From Vibrio sp. 14G-20 (lineage in GTDB: Bacteria > Pseudomonadota > Gammaproteobacteria > Enterobacterales > Vibrionaceae), in assembly GCF_026241515.1 (NCBI RefSeq), contig NZ_JAPHPW010000005.1, forward strand, positions 186,001 to 250,000: a stretch of 64,000 bases of DNA, written 5' to 3'. The position numbers and the translations under genes are program-made. Shown here piece after piece: positions 17,952 through 28,160 of this stretch (its first letter is position 1; every line of letters starts with the position of its first letter). The notes beneath the pieces were generated by a model. The model was not told where the DNA came from and made no database searches. It saw nothing but the letters and a program-made list of their open reading frames with translations.

Positions 17952-19304
17952 TTATTTAAAACAAACCTCAGCCCAACGAGCTAGGCCAGCGGTTACAGAA
18001 CCAAAGTAATTACCACTCACAATAGGAACGTTTGGTACAGCTTGTTGTACGGCTTCACGAAGTATCGGTGAACGAGCTGAACCACCCGTCATGTAGATTA
18101 CGTCTGGCTTTTTCTGGCCTTGTTGAATCGCTTCTTTAACCAACTCAATCATCTTAGACTTTGGTGCTTCAATCGCTTCAACCATCTGTTCGACTGAGAT
18201 ATCCACTTCGACCAGTTCAGAGGCAACATTCATCGCCGCACGATATTGAGAGGATTCTGCCAGCGCAATCTTAGCTTCTTCCGCTCTACGCACAATGCCG
18301 TAGCCCAAAGTGTCGTGATAAACCTTCATCAAGCGTTCTAGCTTTTGAGGCTCTGACGCTTCTTTGCGAAGTAATTTCAATGCCGCTAGGTTTTCTCTTG
18401 AATAGAAACCCTTTTGAGCTTCAACATTATTAATCGCAATTGGATTCCAGAATTGCGTCAATGGCATATCGATACCCGAAATGCCTTTGCTGCCCATACC
18501 AAAAGGTGACATCAGTTGTTTGAACGCAAGATAGATATCGAGGTCATTACCCCCTACCCTTTGCCCGCTGTGAGCTAACAAGCTCTGGGTTCGGTCCGCT
18601 TTACCCGACCAAGTTGGCCCCATTTCTAGCAATGAGCAATCGGTGGTACCACCGCCAATATCTACAACCAATACCGTTTGATTTTCAGTCAGGGTACTTT
18701 CGTAATCAAGGCCTGCGGCTACTGGTTCAAATTGAAAAGCGATATCAAGGAAGCCTGCACGCTTAGCTGCGCGTGAGAGTATGTCTTCAGCTTGTCGGTT
18801 TGCTTCTTCACCACCTCGACCGTGGAAGTTAATTGGTCGGCCGATAACAGCTTGCTTGATCTGCTCTTGAGTCGTGAGTTCGGCTTGATGCTTGATATTT
18901 GCCATCATGGCGCACACTAAATCTTCGAAGAAACTCACCTGAACATCATGCAGTCCACTCGCGCCAAGGAAAGATTTAGGGGACTTAACATAATAAACAT
19001 CGCGAGGGTCTTCTAGATATAAGTCCAACGCAGCCTGACCAAATGCCATGTCTTCTGGCACTAAGTCGATACTCTCTTCTCTGTTCAGAGCGATCGCACG
19101 TCGTAAAACTTGCTCACCGATCGCATCACTCGGCTTGATATTCAAGTGGCGGAAGAGGTGTTCAGAAACACTCTCGCGGGTAGGCGCAAACACGGTTGAG
19201 GGAATATAGTGGTTGTTACCTTCGAGCGGTAACAGGCTTGGCTCTCCATTAACCATCGCCGCGACAGAACAGTTCGCTGTTCCATAATCAAATCCAATAA
19301 ACAT
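17952..19304 (-). CDS. yegD: YegD-like Hsp70-family chaperone
   Basis: 450 residues. An actin-like ATPase of the Hsp70 superfamily without the usual substrate-binding domain: phosphate-1 motif GFDYGTANCSVA at the start, phosphate-2 VLVVDIGGGTTDCSLLE, and the adenosine motif VIYMTGGSARSPIL. Length and motifs match E. coli YegD, a putative chaperone of unknown client. The ATG at 19304 has GGGGGA 5 nt upstream; a GTG four codons earlier is less likely. Monocistronic. Confidence 0.92.
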   Translation of the reverse strand: MFIGFDYGTANCSVAAMVNGEPSLLPLEGNNHYIPSTVFAPTRESVSEHLFRHLNIKPSDAIGEQVLRRAIALNREESIDLVPEDMAFGQAALDLYLEDPRDVYYVKSPKSFLGASGLHDVQVSFFEDLVCAMMANIKHQAELTTQEQIKQAVIGRPINFHGRGGEEANRQAEDILSRAAKRAGFLDIAFQFEPVAAGLDYESTLTENQTVLVVDIGGGTTDCSLLEMGPTWSGKADRTQSLLAHSGQRVGGNDLDIYLAFKQLMSPFGMGSKGISGIDMPLTQFWNPIAINNVEAQKGFYSRENLAALKLLRKEASEPQKLERLMKVYHDTLGYGIVRRAEEAKIALAESSQYRAAMNVASELVEVDISVEQMVEAIEAPKSKMIELVKEAIQQGQKKPDVIYMTGGSARSPILREAVQQAVPNVPIVSGNYFGSVTAGLARWAEVCFK

Positions 19305-19463
19305 AATATCCCCCACTCAACAAAAGGGGCGAGATGCTACATGAAAAGCCTAAAAATTACGAGGTCATTTCTAAATTTAACTGAGTAATTTCTTAGCCTA
19401 ACGGCTCTTCAAGAAGAAACAAATATGCTACATTTCAGCCCAAATGAATCACAGGTTAGATAA

Positions 19464-19772
19464 ATGAAAACACCTTGCCGAGCGGCTTGTAAAAATAATG
19501 GCGGAATGTGTAGTGGCTGCTTTCGAACAATGGATGAGATTATAGGCTGGAAAGGCTTATCTGAAGAAGAGCAAACGTCGGTTATGGATAATCTTAGCGG
19601 CACGAGTTCGACTCACCAATGTCCACAGTGTAATGAACCAGCTCAATGCGATATCAGTGCGGGCAAAGAGACGTGTTGGTGTTTTGAGCTAGAAAAACGA
19701 GATACTAGCGATATTCCAAAGTCTGGAGTATGTCTATGCCGTAAATGCTTATCTGCTTTGCCTATTCAGTAG
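19464..19772 (+). CDS. DUF1289 plus Cys-rich CWC protein
   Basis: 102 residues with 13 cysteines. The N-terminal half is a DUF1289 module (PCRAACKNNGGMCSGCFRT, then DEIIGW); the C-terminal half has CPQC, the CWCFELEKRD core of the Cys_rich_CWC family, and CLCRKCL. Probably a small zinc or iron-sulfur protein in the cytosol; the function is unknown. The start at 19464 lacks a strong ribosome site. It stands alone, divergent from yegD. Confidence 0.85.
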   Translation: MKTPCRAACKNNGGMCSGCFRTMDEIIGWKGLSEEEQTSVMDNLSGTSSTHQCPQCNEPAQCDISAGKETCWCFELEKRDTSDIPKSGVCLCRKCLSALPIQ

Positions 19773-19819
19773 TTAGAGCCTATTTAGCAAGTTACAAGCT
19801 GGTTCAACATAGACAAAAA

Positions 19820-19843
19820 AAGCGAGAGGTTGTTTTCTCGCTT
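19820..19843. terminator. Bidirectional terminator between CWC and HopJ genes
   Basis: AAGCGAGA, 8-nt loop, TCTCGCTT, with an A run on one side. Confidence 0.8.
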
Positions 19844-19890
19844 CAAAATACTGAGATTAAGTTTCGACCTGAACGCTACCTGGTTAGTGT

Positions 19891-20241
19891 CTACTTCGCT
19901 TTTTCAATCAGCGCAGGCTGAGAAAACTGGATACCCTTCCAGCCATGAACCATGAAGTTACGAATATTTTGATGGTCGGTATTCTCTGGAAAACCTAACA
20001 CGTCGTTACGATAAAATTGACCAAAACAAGCAAGTGTTTGCTCTGCAGACAGACTTTGCTCTAAACCAAAAGCAAAAATCTTACACGAACCATTATTCTG
20101 CCCTGCAGCGTTCACTACCTCACCATTGCGAAATTCGCTCTCAGAAAAATCATAGTGAGCTTCGATCACTTGCATTGTATCTTCAAATTGCACGGCTTCT
20201 GGGGTTTCAGCCAGAGTATTCAATAAGGTTTCCAGTTCCAT
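19891..20241 (-). CDS. HopJ type III effector family protein
   Basis: 116 residues. IEAHYDFSESEFRNGEVVNAAGQNNGSCKI and CFGQFYRNDVLGFPENTDHQNIRNF are the conserved blocks of the HopJ family, here given in pieces of the whole. The name comes from a Pseudomonas syringae effector, but most members, including free-living vibrios, have no secretion context; a housekeeping role is more likely. Confidence 0.85.
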   Translation of the reverse strand: MELETLLNTLAETPEAVQFEDTMQVIEAHYDFSESEFRNGEVVNAAGQNNGSCKIFAFGLEQSLSAEQTLACFGQFYRNDVLGFPENTDHQNIRNFMVHGWKGIQFSQPALIEKAK

Positions 20242-20435
20242 TTACTATTTCTCCATCAAGTATATATCTGTCAGCAGTGTATCTTGTTTTACGACAAGAG
20301 TAAGCCGTTGTTTACTTGAGATAGCGATTCACTTTTTTGTTGTACGTTGCTAATTACTTCAATGAAACTAATGACATAGTATCATCAGGACGTTATATTA
20401 TTTTATCAAACGATTAACATTGTTCAGTAACGAAT

Positions 20436-21095
20436 ATGCATAAAGATAAAAACTTAGAACTGTTCAGATACCTAAAGCCAGGTACAAAAACAGCAGGTGT
20501 ATTGGAATTTGGTCCAGACGACTCAATCCAGATCAGTACGCTTTATATCGGACACAAAGAAGATCAGTACCTTATCCTAGAGCTTACGCAAAAAGCGACA
20601 GAAGCACTGACACTGAGAAAGCTCACAAACGTTGATATTATTATTCGTGCGATTACCGACACCGAACTTGGGCACATTGTCGCCTTCAAAACCAATGTAC
20701 TGGCTCATATCACCTCACCAGCACATCTAATCTTCCTTCGCCCACCCTCAAACTTTGCAACCAAGCCTATTCGTGAACACGAAAGGTATAAAGTACGCCT
20801 CAGCTGTGAAGTCACCTTTGATACCTTGTCACTGGATGCCACACTGGTCGATTTTTCAGCGTCAGGCTGCGGTATCTATCTTACCCAGCAATCAGATATC
20901 GATGTCGGCTGGAAGATAAAAGTTAATTCTGACTTAAATGAGTACTTAGATGACGATCTGGTCTACAAAGTGGTGAGTAAGAAAAGGCAAAGACAAGGCT
21001 GGTTGTTAGGTATCCAATTCCCTGAACACCTAGATATGAGTGATGAGTTGAAAACGCTGCTGTTAGAACAAGCCTTTGTCGCTGGCTCGATATAA
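20436..21095 (+). CDS. PilZ domain c-di-GMP receptor
   Basis: 219 residues. The N-terminal half (about 1-105) resembles the YcgR-type beta-barrel found before many PilZ domains. The PilZ domain (about 112-205) has both binding motifs, RYKVR (RxxxR) and DFSASGCG (DxSxxG), so c-di-GMP binding is likely. A cytosolic effector; the downstream target (motility, matrix or other) cannot be told. It is convergent with luxQ. Confidence 0.9.
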   Translation: MHKDKNLELFRYLKPGTKTAGVLEFGPDDSIQISTLYIGHKEDQYLILELTQKATEALTLRKLTNVDIIIRAITDTELGHIVAFKTNVLAHITSPAHLIFLRPPSNFATKPIREHERYKVRLSCEVTFDTLSLDATLVDFSASGCGIYLTQQSDIDVGWKIKVNSDLNEYLDDDLVYKVVSKKRQRQGWLLGIQFPEHLDMSDELKTLLLEQAFVAGSI

Positions 21096-21154
21096 AGGCA
21101 GAAAATTAGTTACTTCTCTTCAACAGACTCCATTAAAGAGCACTAAGTTAAAGC

Positions 21155-23727
21155 CTAGCGCTCTGTGTCATTCCAGTATGAGTTTTTGAAATGAACAAAC
21201 GCTTGGTGGAGCGACTCTTCCTTAATCGGTTTTACAATCACGTAGTTCGCCCCTGCTGCCATAAAGCTGTCTCTTGTCGACTCTTGAGCATCAGCGGTAC
21301 ACGCATAAATAGGGGCTGACACACCAATCTCACCTCTCAGTTGCTGAGTGGTTTCTACACCACCGAGATTAGGAAGCTGGTTATCCATCAAGATCAAGTC
21401 ATAGGTTATCATTTTAGCCATCTCAATCGCTTCTAAGCCATCTTTTGCCCAGGTGACGACCATGTCATATTTCTTACAGAAAGCCTGAGCAATAAAGGCG
21501 TTGGTGTGATTGTCTTCCACCAACAACACATTCAAACGTCGACTAAACAACGCCTCTGGCTCAACCTCAGCTTGTTTCTTAGCATCGACTAATAGCGGCT
21601 TGGCGTGTACGACCACTGGAATTTCTATCGTGAACTCTGAGCCTTGATCTATCACGCTGCGGACTTGAATGTCCCCTTCCAGCATATCGACCAGATTTCT
21701 TACAATTGTAAGTCCTAAACCAGTGCCTCCATATTCACGAGTGGTGGTCTCTTCTGCTTGAACAAAAGGTTCAAAAACAGCATCAATTTTACTTTCATCA
21801 ATACCGATTCCGGAATCTTTCACTCGAACGATTAAGCTCGCGTGATCAGAGTTAAAGATACTCTCGAGCTCAAAGCTGACGGAGATACCGCCGTGATGAG
21901 TGAACTTAAGGGCGTTACTCAACAGATTAAACATGATCTGATTGAGGCGTACCTGATCGGTGTTGATTTCGATGTCATCAACCAAGTGATTCACAATGGT
22001 AAATTCGACGGATTTATCTTCGCACAGTGGACGATAGATGCTGTCTAAAGTATTAACTAACTCCCCCAAGCGGAAGTCTTTCTTTTGAATATTAAACTGC
22101 CCTTGCTCAATTTTTGAGAAGTCCAAGATATCGTTAAGTACCGCCAGTAAATGTTCCGCACTATTACACAATACATCCACCTGCTCGCGATTATCTTCAT
22201 TGTGCATAGAACGCTTGAGCAGCTGAGACACACCGAGAATACCATTGAGCGGCGTGCGAATCTCGTGACTCATCTTAGCTAGGAAGTCTGCACGTACATT
22301 CGCAAGATGCTCGGCTTCTTCTCTTGCTCGATCGGCCTGTCGTTCCGCCTCGATAAGCTTAGTAATATCTTGCCCTTGTACCACTACACCTGTGATGCCG
22401 TGTTCCACGCGAATAGCAGACATATTCCAGCGAAACACCTTTTCACCAATGGGAACGTTAATACCCGTGAGTTTAGAGCCTTGAACCACCATTTGAATAT
22501 TAGGCAGCATTCGATGCTCAAACTCTTGAGCGATTGGGCCATAATTGTCATCATCATCGAACAGTGCCATACGAGCGGCGGGGTTCATCTGAATCAAGTC
22601 GCCTTTTTCAGACCAAACCAAAATAGGTGAATGAGCAAAGTTAAAGAGATCTTGGAACTTTTGATTCTGTTCCGATAAGCGCTCAAAGGTGTCTTCAAGG
22701 GTACAACCAATATGGTGGAATTCGAAAATGTTAGAGCCATCAAACTTGTTGTACTCTTCACCATCACTTGCTGAGCGAGTGAAATCCATCAGCTTATCTA
22801 GCTCAGCAGCAACCCTTCTTTGGATCCAAGTTCGAGCAAAGAAAGACATCAATATGATCACCACAATCACCACGATAATCGCGCGCTGATAATTTTCTTC
22901 TAACGCAATGAAGTTATTGTTCTTTTGAACGGCTCGAATGATTAAAGGGGTTTCAACCGCGTTGATCTTAATGGTTGCTATAGTGACGAAATGACGAGGC
23001 AACTGTTCGTACATTTGATAATTGAGGATGTCAGTAATTGTGTAGCTTTCATCACCACTGAATGTCGATGTCACCGGTGTACCGTGCGCTTCAATAACGA
23101 TATTTTCGCAATTACTGCCTTGTTGGATTGACTCAGCCAAAGAGAAGTTATTATCAAGCACAATGGCGATATAGAGCTGACCAAGCACTTCCCCGGTAGC
23201 GTTATCAACGATAGGAGTACGGCGAGCCAACAAGTGACGCTTACCTATATCTGTCCTCAGTTTAATAAAATGCCAATTACTGCTGAATGAAACTTCATCA
23301 GAAATATGCTTTAAGTTGGACTCATCCAAACCATAGAATTGACTGTTGCCATCTTCCCAAGCCAAACCATCGTGGGTAGAGACAAAGCGTAAATCTGGGG
23401 CATGATCAGGTTCACGTTGGTCAACACCAAAGAAAAAGTAGCTCAGAATCTCGTCATTACCCGTATCAAAATACTCTCTGAGAGTTTCACTGTGTGAGCT
23501 GCTGTCTTGGTGGATTTGCAGCACCGACAAACGATAATCAAACATGTTTTGGATCAGGCTAGAGGTTTGCTGAACCGTTCGATTCGTCTCTTGCTGTACG
23601 ATGTTACTGCTGGTTTCATAATTATGAATAAGCACGCCAAGTGCCATCACGCCTATCACCAAAATAACGATACGCGTAATGAGTCTAGCTAAAGTGTTTC
23701 TAGGTGTACTGGCGTAGCTTTTCTTCA

Positions 23728-23728
<1 letters not shown>
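21155..23728 (-). CDS. luxQ: LuxQ, AI-2 hybrid sensor kinase
   Basis: 857 residues. Helix 1 (about 14-36), a periplasmic LuxQ sensor domain, helix 2 (about 282-302), a PAS-like domain near 365-460, HisKA with the phospho-acceptor His488 ([12 protein letters not shown]), HATPase (DSGIGID, GGTGLGL) and a C-terminal receiver with Asp782 (LMDNQLP). With LuxP it senses autoinducer 2 and sends phosphate through LuxU to LuxO. The stop of luxP and the ATG of luxQ share one base (TAATG). Confidence 0.96.
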
Positions 23729-25130
<1,402 letters not shown>

Positions 25131-25445
25131 TTATGAGACTTCGATATATTGAATTTTGTCTTTTTGCCACTCAATAATCAGTTTGAGTGATACCAGTTTT
25201 TCTTTGCGGGATTTGGGCAATTGCTTGATCGCGTATTCAGTTTTCAATGCTTCACTTTTTGAGCCAACATCAAAACTCCAAACCAGCTTAAGCGGGCCTT
25301 TACCTTTTAAAGCTTTGGCGCCTTTACCGGTTCGATGTTGTTCAAATCGACGTTCTAGATTGTTCGTCACGCCACAATAAAGGGCATTGTGACGATTGCG
25401 GATCAAGTACACGACCCAATCCGCATTTTTATCAGCGTCTGACAT
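25131..25445 (-). CDS. GIY-YIG nuclease family protein
   Basis: 104 residues. VVYLIRNRHNALYCGVTNNL is the GIY-YIG core (here VYL and YCG), followed by RRFEQHRTGKGAKALKG with the catalytic Arg, and EYAIKQLPKSRKEKL. This is the small UPF0213 type; cellular role unclear. The start is directly after the yceH stop, so the two are coupled. Confidence 0.9.
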   Translation of the reverse strand: MSDADKNADWVVYLIRNRHNALYCGVTNNLERRFEQHRTGKGAKALKGKGPLKLVWSFDVGSKSEALKTEYAIKQLPKSRKEKLVSLKLIIEWQKDKIQYIEVS

Positions 25446-26102
25446 TTAAAGCAGTGATTCAACCAGAGCCTTAAGCTCTGCCACTTCTGCTCGTAGGCTT
25501 GCTACTTCAGACTCAAGTTCTTCAAATTTTTCACTCGTTGCAGAGGGTGCAGCCGCGCTTACTGATGCCGTCGCAAACGCTTCAACATCCACTTCACCAC
25601 TCAACAAATGCTGGTAGCGTGATTCACGTTTACCCGCTTCGCGTGGTAGCTTGACCACTAAGGCACCTGCTTCTCTTGCAGCTAGCTTATCTAATGTTGC
25701 TTCTACTTCTTTCACATCACTAAAGTTTGCAAGGCGACCCGTTCGAGTACGAAGTTCACCAGGTGTTTGCGCGCCACGCAGTAACATACAACAGATGATT
25801 GCGCGCTCTTGCTCTGTAAATTGCAGATCACCGAACTCAGTGTTGCAGAAACGATGCTGATACTTATTAACACGGCTATTGAAGCTGCTCTCATCGCTCA
25901 CCATGCGACGTCCGATTAAGCCATCAACAGCATCTAAAACATCTGACTCAGAAAGAGAGAGAACAGGTTCACGGTTACTCTTTTGATTACATGCCGTGGT
26001 TAAACTGTTCAGTGTCAGTGGGTAATGATCGGGAGTAGTGACTTCTTTCTCGATCAAACAACCGATAATTCTCGCTTCAATTGGGGAAAGTACTGTGTTC
26101 AT
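25446..26102 (-). CDS. yceH: YceH family (DUF480) protein
   Basis: 218 residues. Two winged-helix-like units (about 1-80 and 85-160): [31 protein letters not shown], and [20 protein letters not shown] are typical of YceH. The C-terminal end (about 185-218) is a predicted coiled coil, [19 protein letters not shown]. Function unknown. Upstream gene of a pair with the GIY-YIG gene. Confidence 0.93.
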   Translation of the reverse strand: MNTVLSPIEARIIGCLIEKEVTTPDHYPLTLNSLTTACNQKSNREPVLSLSESDVLDAVDGLIGRRMVSDESSFNSRVNKYQHRFCNTEFGDLQFTEQERAIICCMLLRGAQTPGELRTRTGRLANFSDVKEVEATLDKLAAREAGALVVKLPREAGKRESRYQHLLSGEVDVEAFATASVSAAAPSATSEKFEELESEVASLRAEVAELKALVESLL

Positions 26103-26158
26103 CGTTTTTCCTTTTTATTATTTTGATAATTCCATCTCAACACCTAACAATGCAGTAA

Positions 26159-26359
26159 CTAGTGTTCAGACAAAATTGGTACTCGTTTCTTCCTGCCCTG
26201 TTCATCAATCATTATGATCTTAGAACGGTTTAGCTCTATTTCCACGACTTCCAAATAAGTACGCTCTTGTACATACGCATCACGAAGCTTGTTTTGTTCT
26301 GCTGAAGATTCAGTGACATTGTCGCCCAATTCTTCGTTTTCCAATTGTTGTTGATTCAT
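26159..26359 (-). CDS. Small hypothetical protein
   Basis: 66 residues, acidic N-terminus and a basic C-terminal stretch GRKKRVPIL; no membrane segment and no family recognised. The start at 26359 gives a natural-looking protein; the longer frame to 26458 begins with atypical, Cys-rich sequence. There is no good ribosome site, so this is less certain. Confidence 0.45.
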   Translation of the reverse strand: MNQQQLENEELGDNVTESSAEQNKLRDAYVQERTYLEVVEIELNRSKIIMIDEQGRKKRVPILSEH

Positions 26360-26554
26360 TTCACATTTCGTATCAATGCAGTATCTACATGGGATACTAA
26401 CTTGAACGGTAAGATAAAAACAATCACACATCAGCGAGAGTGACGAATAATTAAACAACCTTACTTTTGCTTTGATCTAAAGACTGTTACATCATCAATT
26501 GATGTGCTTTAATCAGAACCAGACAACGTATTTGACGATTAGGAAAAGGAATCT

Positions 26555-26869
26555 ATGAGCAGCGTATTTGAAATTGTTAACCAAGCACGACGTAAGAACA
26601 AACTTAAGCGTGAACTTTTAGACAACGAAAAGAAAGTTCGCGACAACCGCAAGCGTGTCGACCTTCTTGATAACCTACTTGATTACATCAAGCCAGAGAT
26701 GACTCACGACGAGATCCTAGGCATTATCAAAAACATGAAAGCTGACTACGAAGACCGCGTTGATGATCACATCATCAAGAGTGCAGAGATCTCTAAAGCT
26801 CGTCGCGACATCAGCCGCCGCATTCGTGAACTAACAGAAGAAGACAAGCAAACTCAAGGTAAGAAGTAA
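26555..26869 (+). CDS. tmaR: TmaR, PTS pole-localising regulator (DUF496)
   Basis: 104 residues, predicted mostly helical and coiled. FRRKNKL-like [37 protein letters not shown], and [18 protein letters not shown] match E. coli TmaR (YeeX), which holds PTS enzyme I at the cell pole. AAGGA precedes the ATG. Monocistronic with a strong terminator. Confidence 0.92.
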   Translation: MSSVFEIVNQARRKNKLKRELLDNEKKVRDNRKRVDLLDNLLDYIKPEMTHDEILGIIKNMKADYEDRVDDHIIKSAEISKARRDISRRIRELTEEDKQTQGKK

Positions 26870-26904
26870 TCTAACCTCGCTAATTTACTTGTAACAATGT
26901 TAGT

Positions 26905-26931
26905 AACCCACTCTTAGTAGTGGGTTTTTTT
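26905..26931 (+). terminator. Terminator of tmaR
   Basis: AACCCACT, loop CTTAGT, AGTGGGTT followed by a T run. Confidence 0.92.
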
Positions 26932-26946
26932 GTACCTAAACTCCAG

Positions 26947-27012
26947 CGTCTATACTTAAGCATCTAGACCTAAGCATCTAAACCTAACCGTCTAGACTTA
27001 AGCGTATCTAAG
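26947..27012. repeat. 14-nt degenerate tandem repeat (about 4.7 copies)
   Basis: Units CGTCTATACTTAAG, CATCTAGACCTAAG, CATCTAAACCTAAC, CGTCTAGACTTAAG and a partial fifth lie head to tail between the tmaR terminator and the M15-like gene. No coding or structural role is evident. Confidence 0.85.
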
Positions 27013-27081
27013 CAAAATGAATGAAACTCAACAGCAGTATCAAACTAAATAACGAGTGTACACTAGCGATGGAGAGACTTT

Positions 27082-27708
27082 ATGTACGGAAGTATTCTGA
27101 TTACCTTGGCGTTATCAACGACACAACCTTACCCTGAAAAATTTGAGAAACTTTATACCGAAGAGACCGAAATCACTTATGACGATCTCGTGGTCGATGT
27201 TCATGGCTACAAAGTTCCGACCCGATCAGCATTTCGAGGTTGGATGCTCCTTAACCACGCCCAAGATCAAGTCAAAGCGATCGGTCAACAACTCAAAGAC
27301 AACGGCATCACTCAGAGCATGCCTCTGCATTTAGTCTTGTTGCAAGGCACGGATTGGGCAATGAGTAATACGACCCTGTTCACCCTTCCCAATAAGAAAC
27401 ATGTGCCAAACATGATCAATACCCTTAAGTACATACAACAATATATTGAGCCTGAAATTGGCGTTGTTATCCCTGTATCCGGAGAGCGAACCAATATCTA
27501 CAATCAACAAGCTGGCGGCGCACTGCGAAGTAAACACTTGGAATTCTGCGCCTTAGACTTAGTTCCTGCGAATGATATTACTCGCGAAGATCTACACGTG
27601 AAACTTAAAAAGATTCATGCTGAATTTGGGCAAAAAAATAACGTTGGGCTGGGTTTGTATTCTGGTGTTCGATTCCACATCGATACTTGCGGATTTAGAC
27701 AGTGGTAA
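27082..27708 (+). CDS. Peptidase M15-like (D-Ala-D-Ala carboxypeptidase fold) protein
   Basis: 208 residues. The C-terminal half has SKHLEFCALDLVP, giving the HxxxxxxD zinc pair, and RFHIDTCG with the final His, as in M15 peptidases that trim peptidoglycan peptides. The N-terminus has only a weak signal-like stretch. The first 100 residues do not match a domain I know. GGAGA lies 6 nt before the ATG. Confidence 0.7.
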   Translation: MYGSILITLALSTTQPYPEKFEKLYTEETEITYDDLVVDVHGYKVPTRSAFRGWMLLNHAQDQVKAIGQQLKDNGITQSMPLHLVLLQGTDWAMSNTTLFTLPNKKHVPNMINTLKYIQQYIEPEIGVVIPVSGERTNIYNQQAGGALRSKHLEFCALDLVPANDITREDLHVKLKKIHAEFGQKNNVGLGLYSGVRFHIDTCGFRQW

Positions 27709-27718
27709 CCACTCAATG

Positions 27719-27759
27719 GAGTCATAATGACTTAATTATTATCAGAGTCATTATGACTC
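27719..27759. repeat. Perfect 14-bp inverted repeat after the M15-like gene
   Basis: GAGTCATAATGACT at 27719 and AGTCATTATGACTC at 27746, loop 13 nt. Each arm is itself nearly palindromic. There is no T run, so it is not a standard terminator. Confidence 0.85.
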
Positions 27760-27817
27760 AAATAATTGACAGGACACTTTAACCAATTGATTTAATGATT
27801 AAAATAAAACTGGAACG

Positions 27818-27863
27818 CTAATTGCTATTGATAACGAGTGTCATAATTATTAATAGCAATTAG
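27818..27863. repeat. Perfect 12-bp inverted repeat before the small membrane gene
   Basis: CTAATTGCTATT at 27818 and AATAGCAATTAG at 27852, loop 22 nt. It ends 9 nt before the ATG at 27873 and overlaps the likely ribosome site (AGGA). Confidence 0.85.
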
Positions 27864-27872
27864 GAATTCAAT

Positions 27873-28109
27873 ATGAAGACGATGACTCAACGCTTTCAAA
27901 CGCTACTTTCTGTTTCAAACTTCAGTCTAGCAACCACCGCCTTGCTTATGCTACTCAGTATTATTGTTGCTTATCCGATGGCCGATCACTTCTCACTGCC
28001 AATTCAAATTGTCGCACACATCAGCACGATCTTAGTGGCTGCATTACTAAAGATTAGTTATGTCGGTCGCTGCCTTGCGCAATACAACCTTGGGTTAGAA
28101 GTTCGCTAA
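27873..28109 (+). CDS. Small two-helix membrane protein
   Basis: 78 residues with hydrophobic segments at about 18-36 and 42-60. No family recognised. AGGA lies 7 nt before the ATG. The gene is bracketed by inverted repeats on both sides. Confidence 0.65.
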   Translation: MKTMTQRFQTLLSVSNFSLATTALLMLLSIIVAYPMADHFSLPIQIVAHISTILVAALLKISYVGRCLAQYNLGLEVR

Positions 28110-28121
28110 ATCGTACAGTGC

Positions 28122-28160
28122 TAGCCTTGATAATGAGCCAGTTAGACAATATCAAGGCTA
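28122..28160. repeat. Perfect 11-bp inverted repeat across the kinase stop codon
   Basis: TAGCCTTGATA at 28122 and TATCAAGGCTA at 28150, loop 17 nt. The kinase stop codon is in the loop. It may act as a terminator for converging genes, but neither side has a clear T run. Confidence 0.7.

Noticed and set aside
19891..20241. HopJ gene as a sign of a type III secretion island
   Set aside because: No secretion genes are near; the family is widespread in bacteria without such systems.
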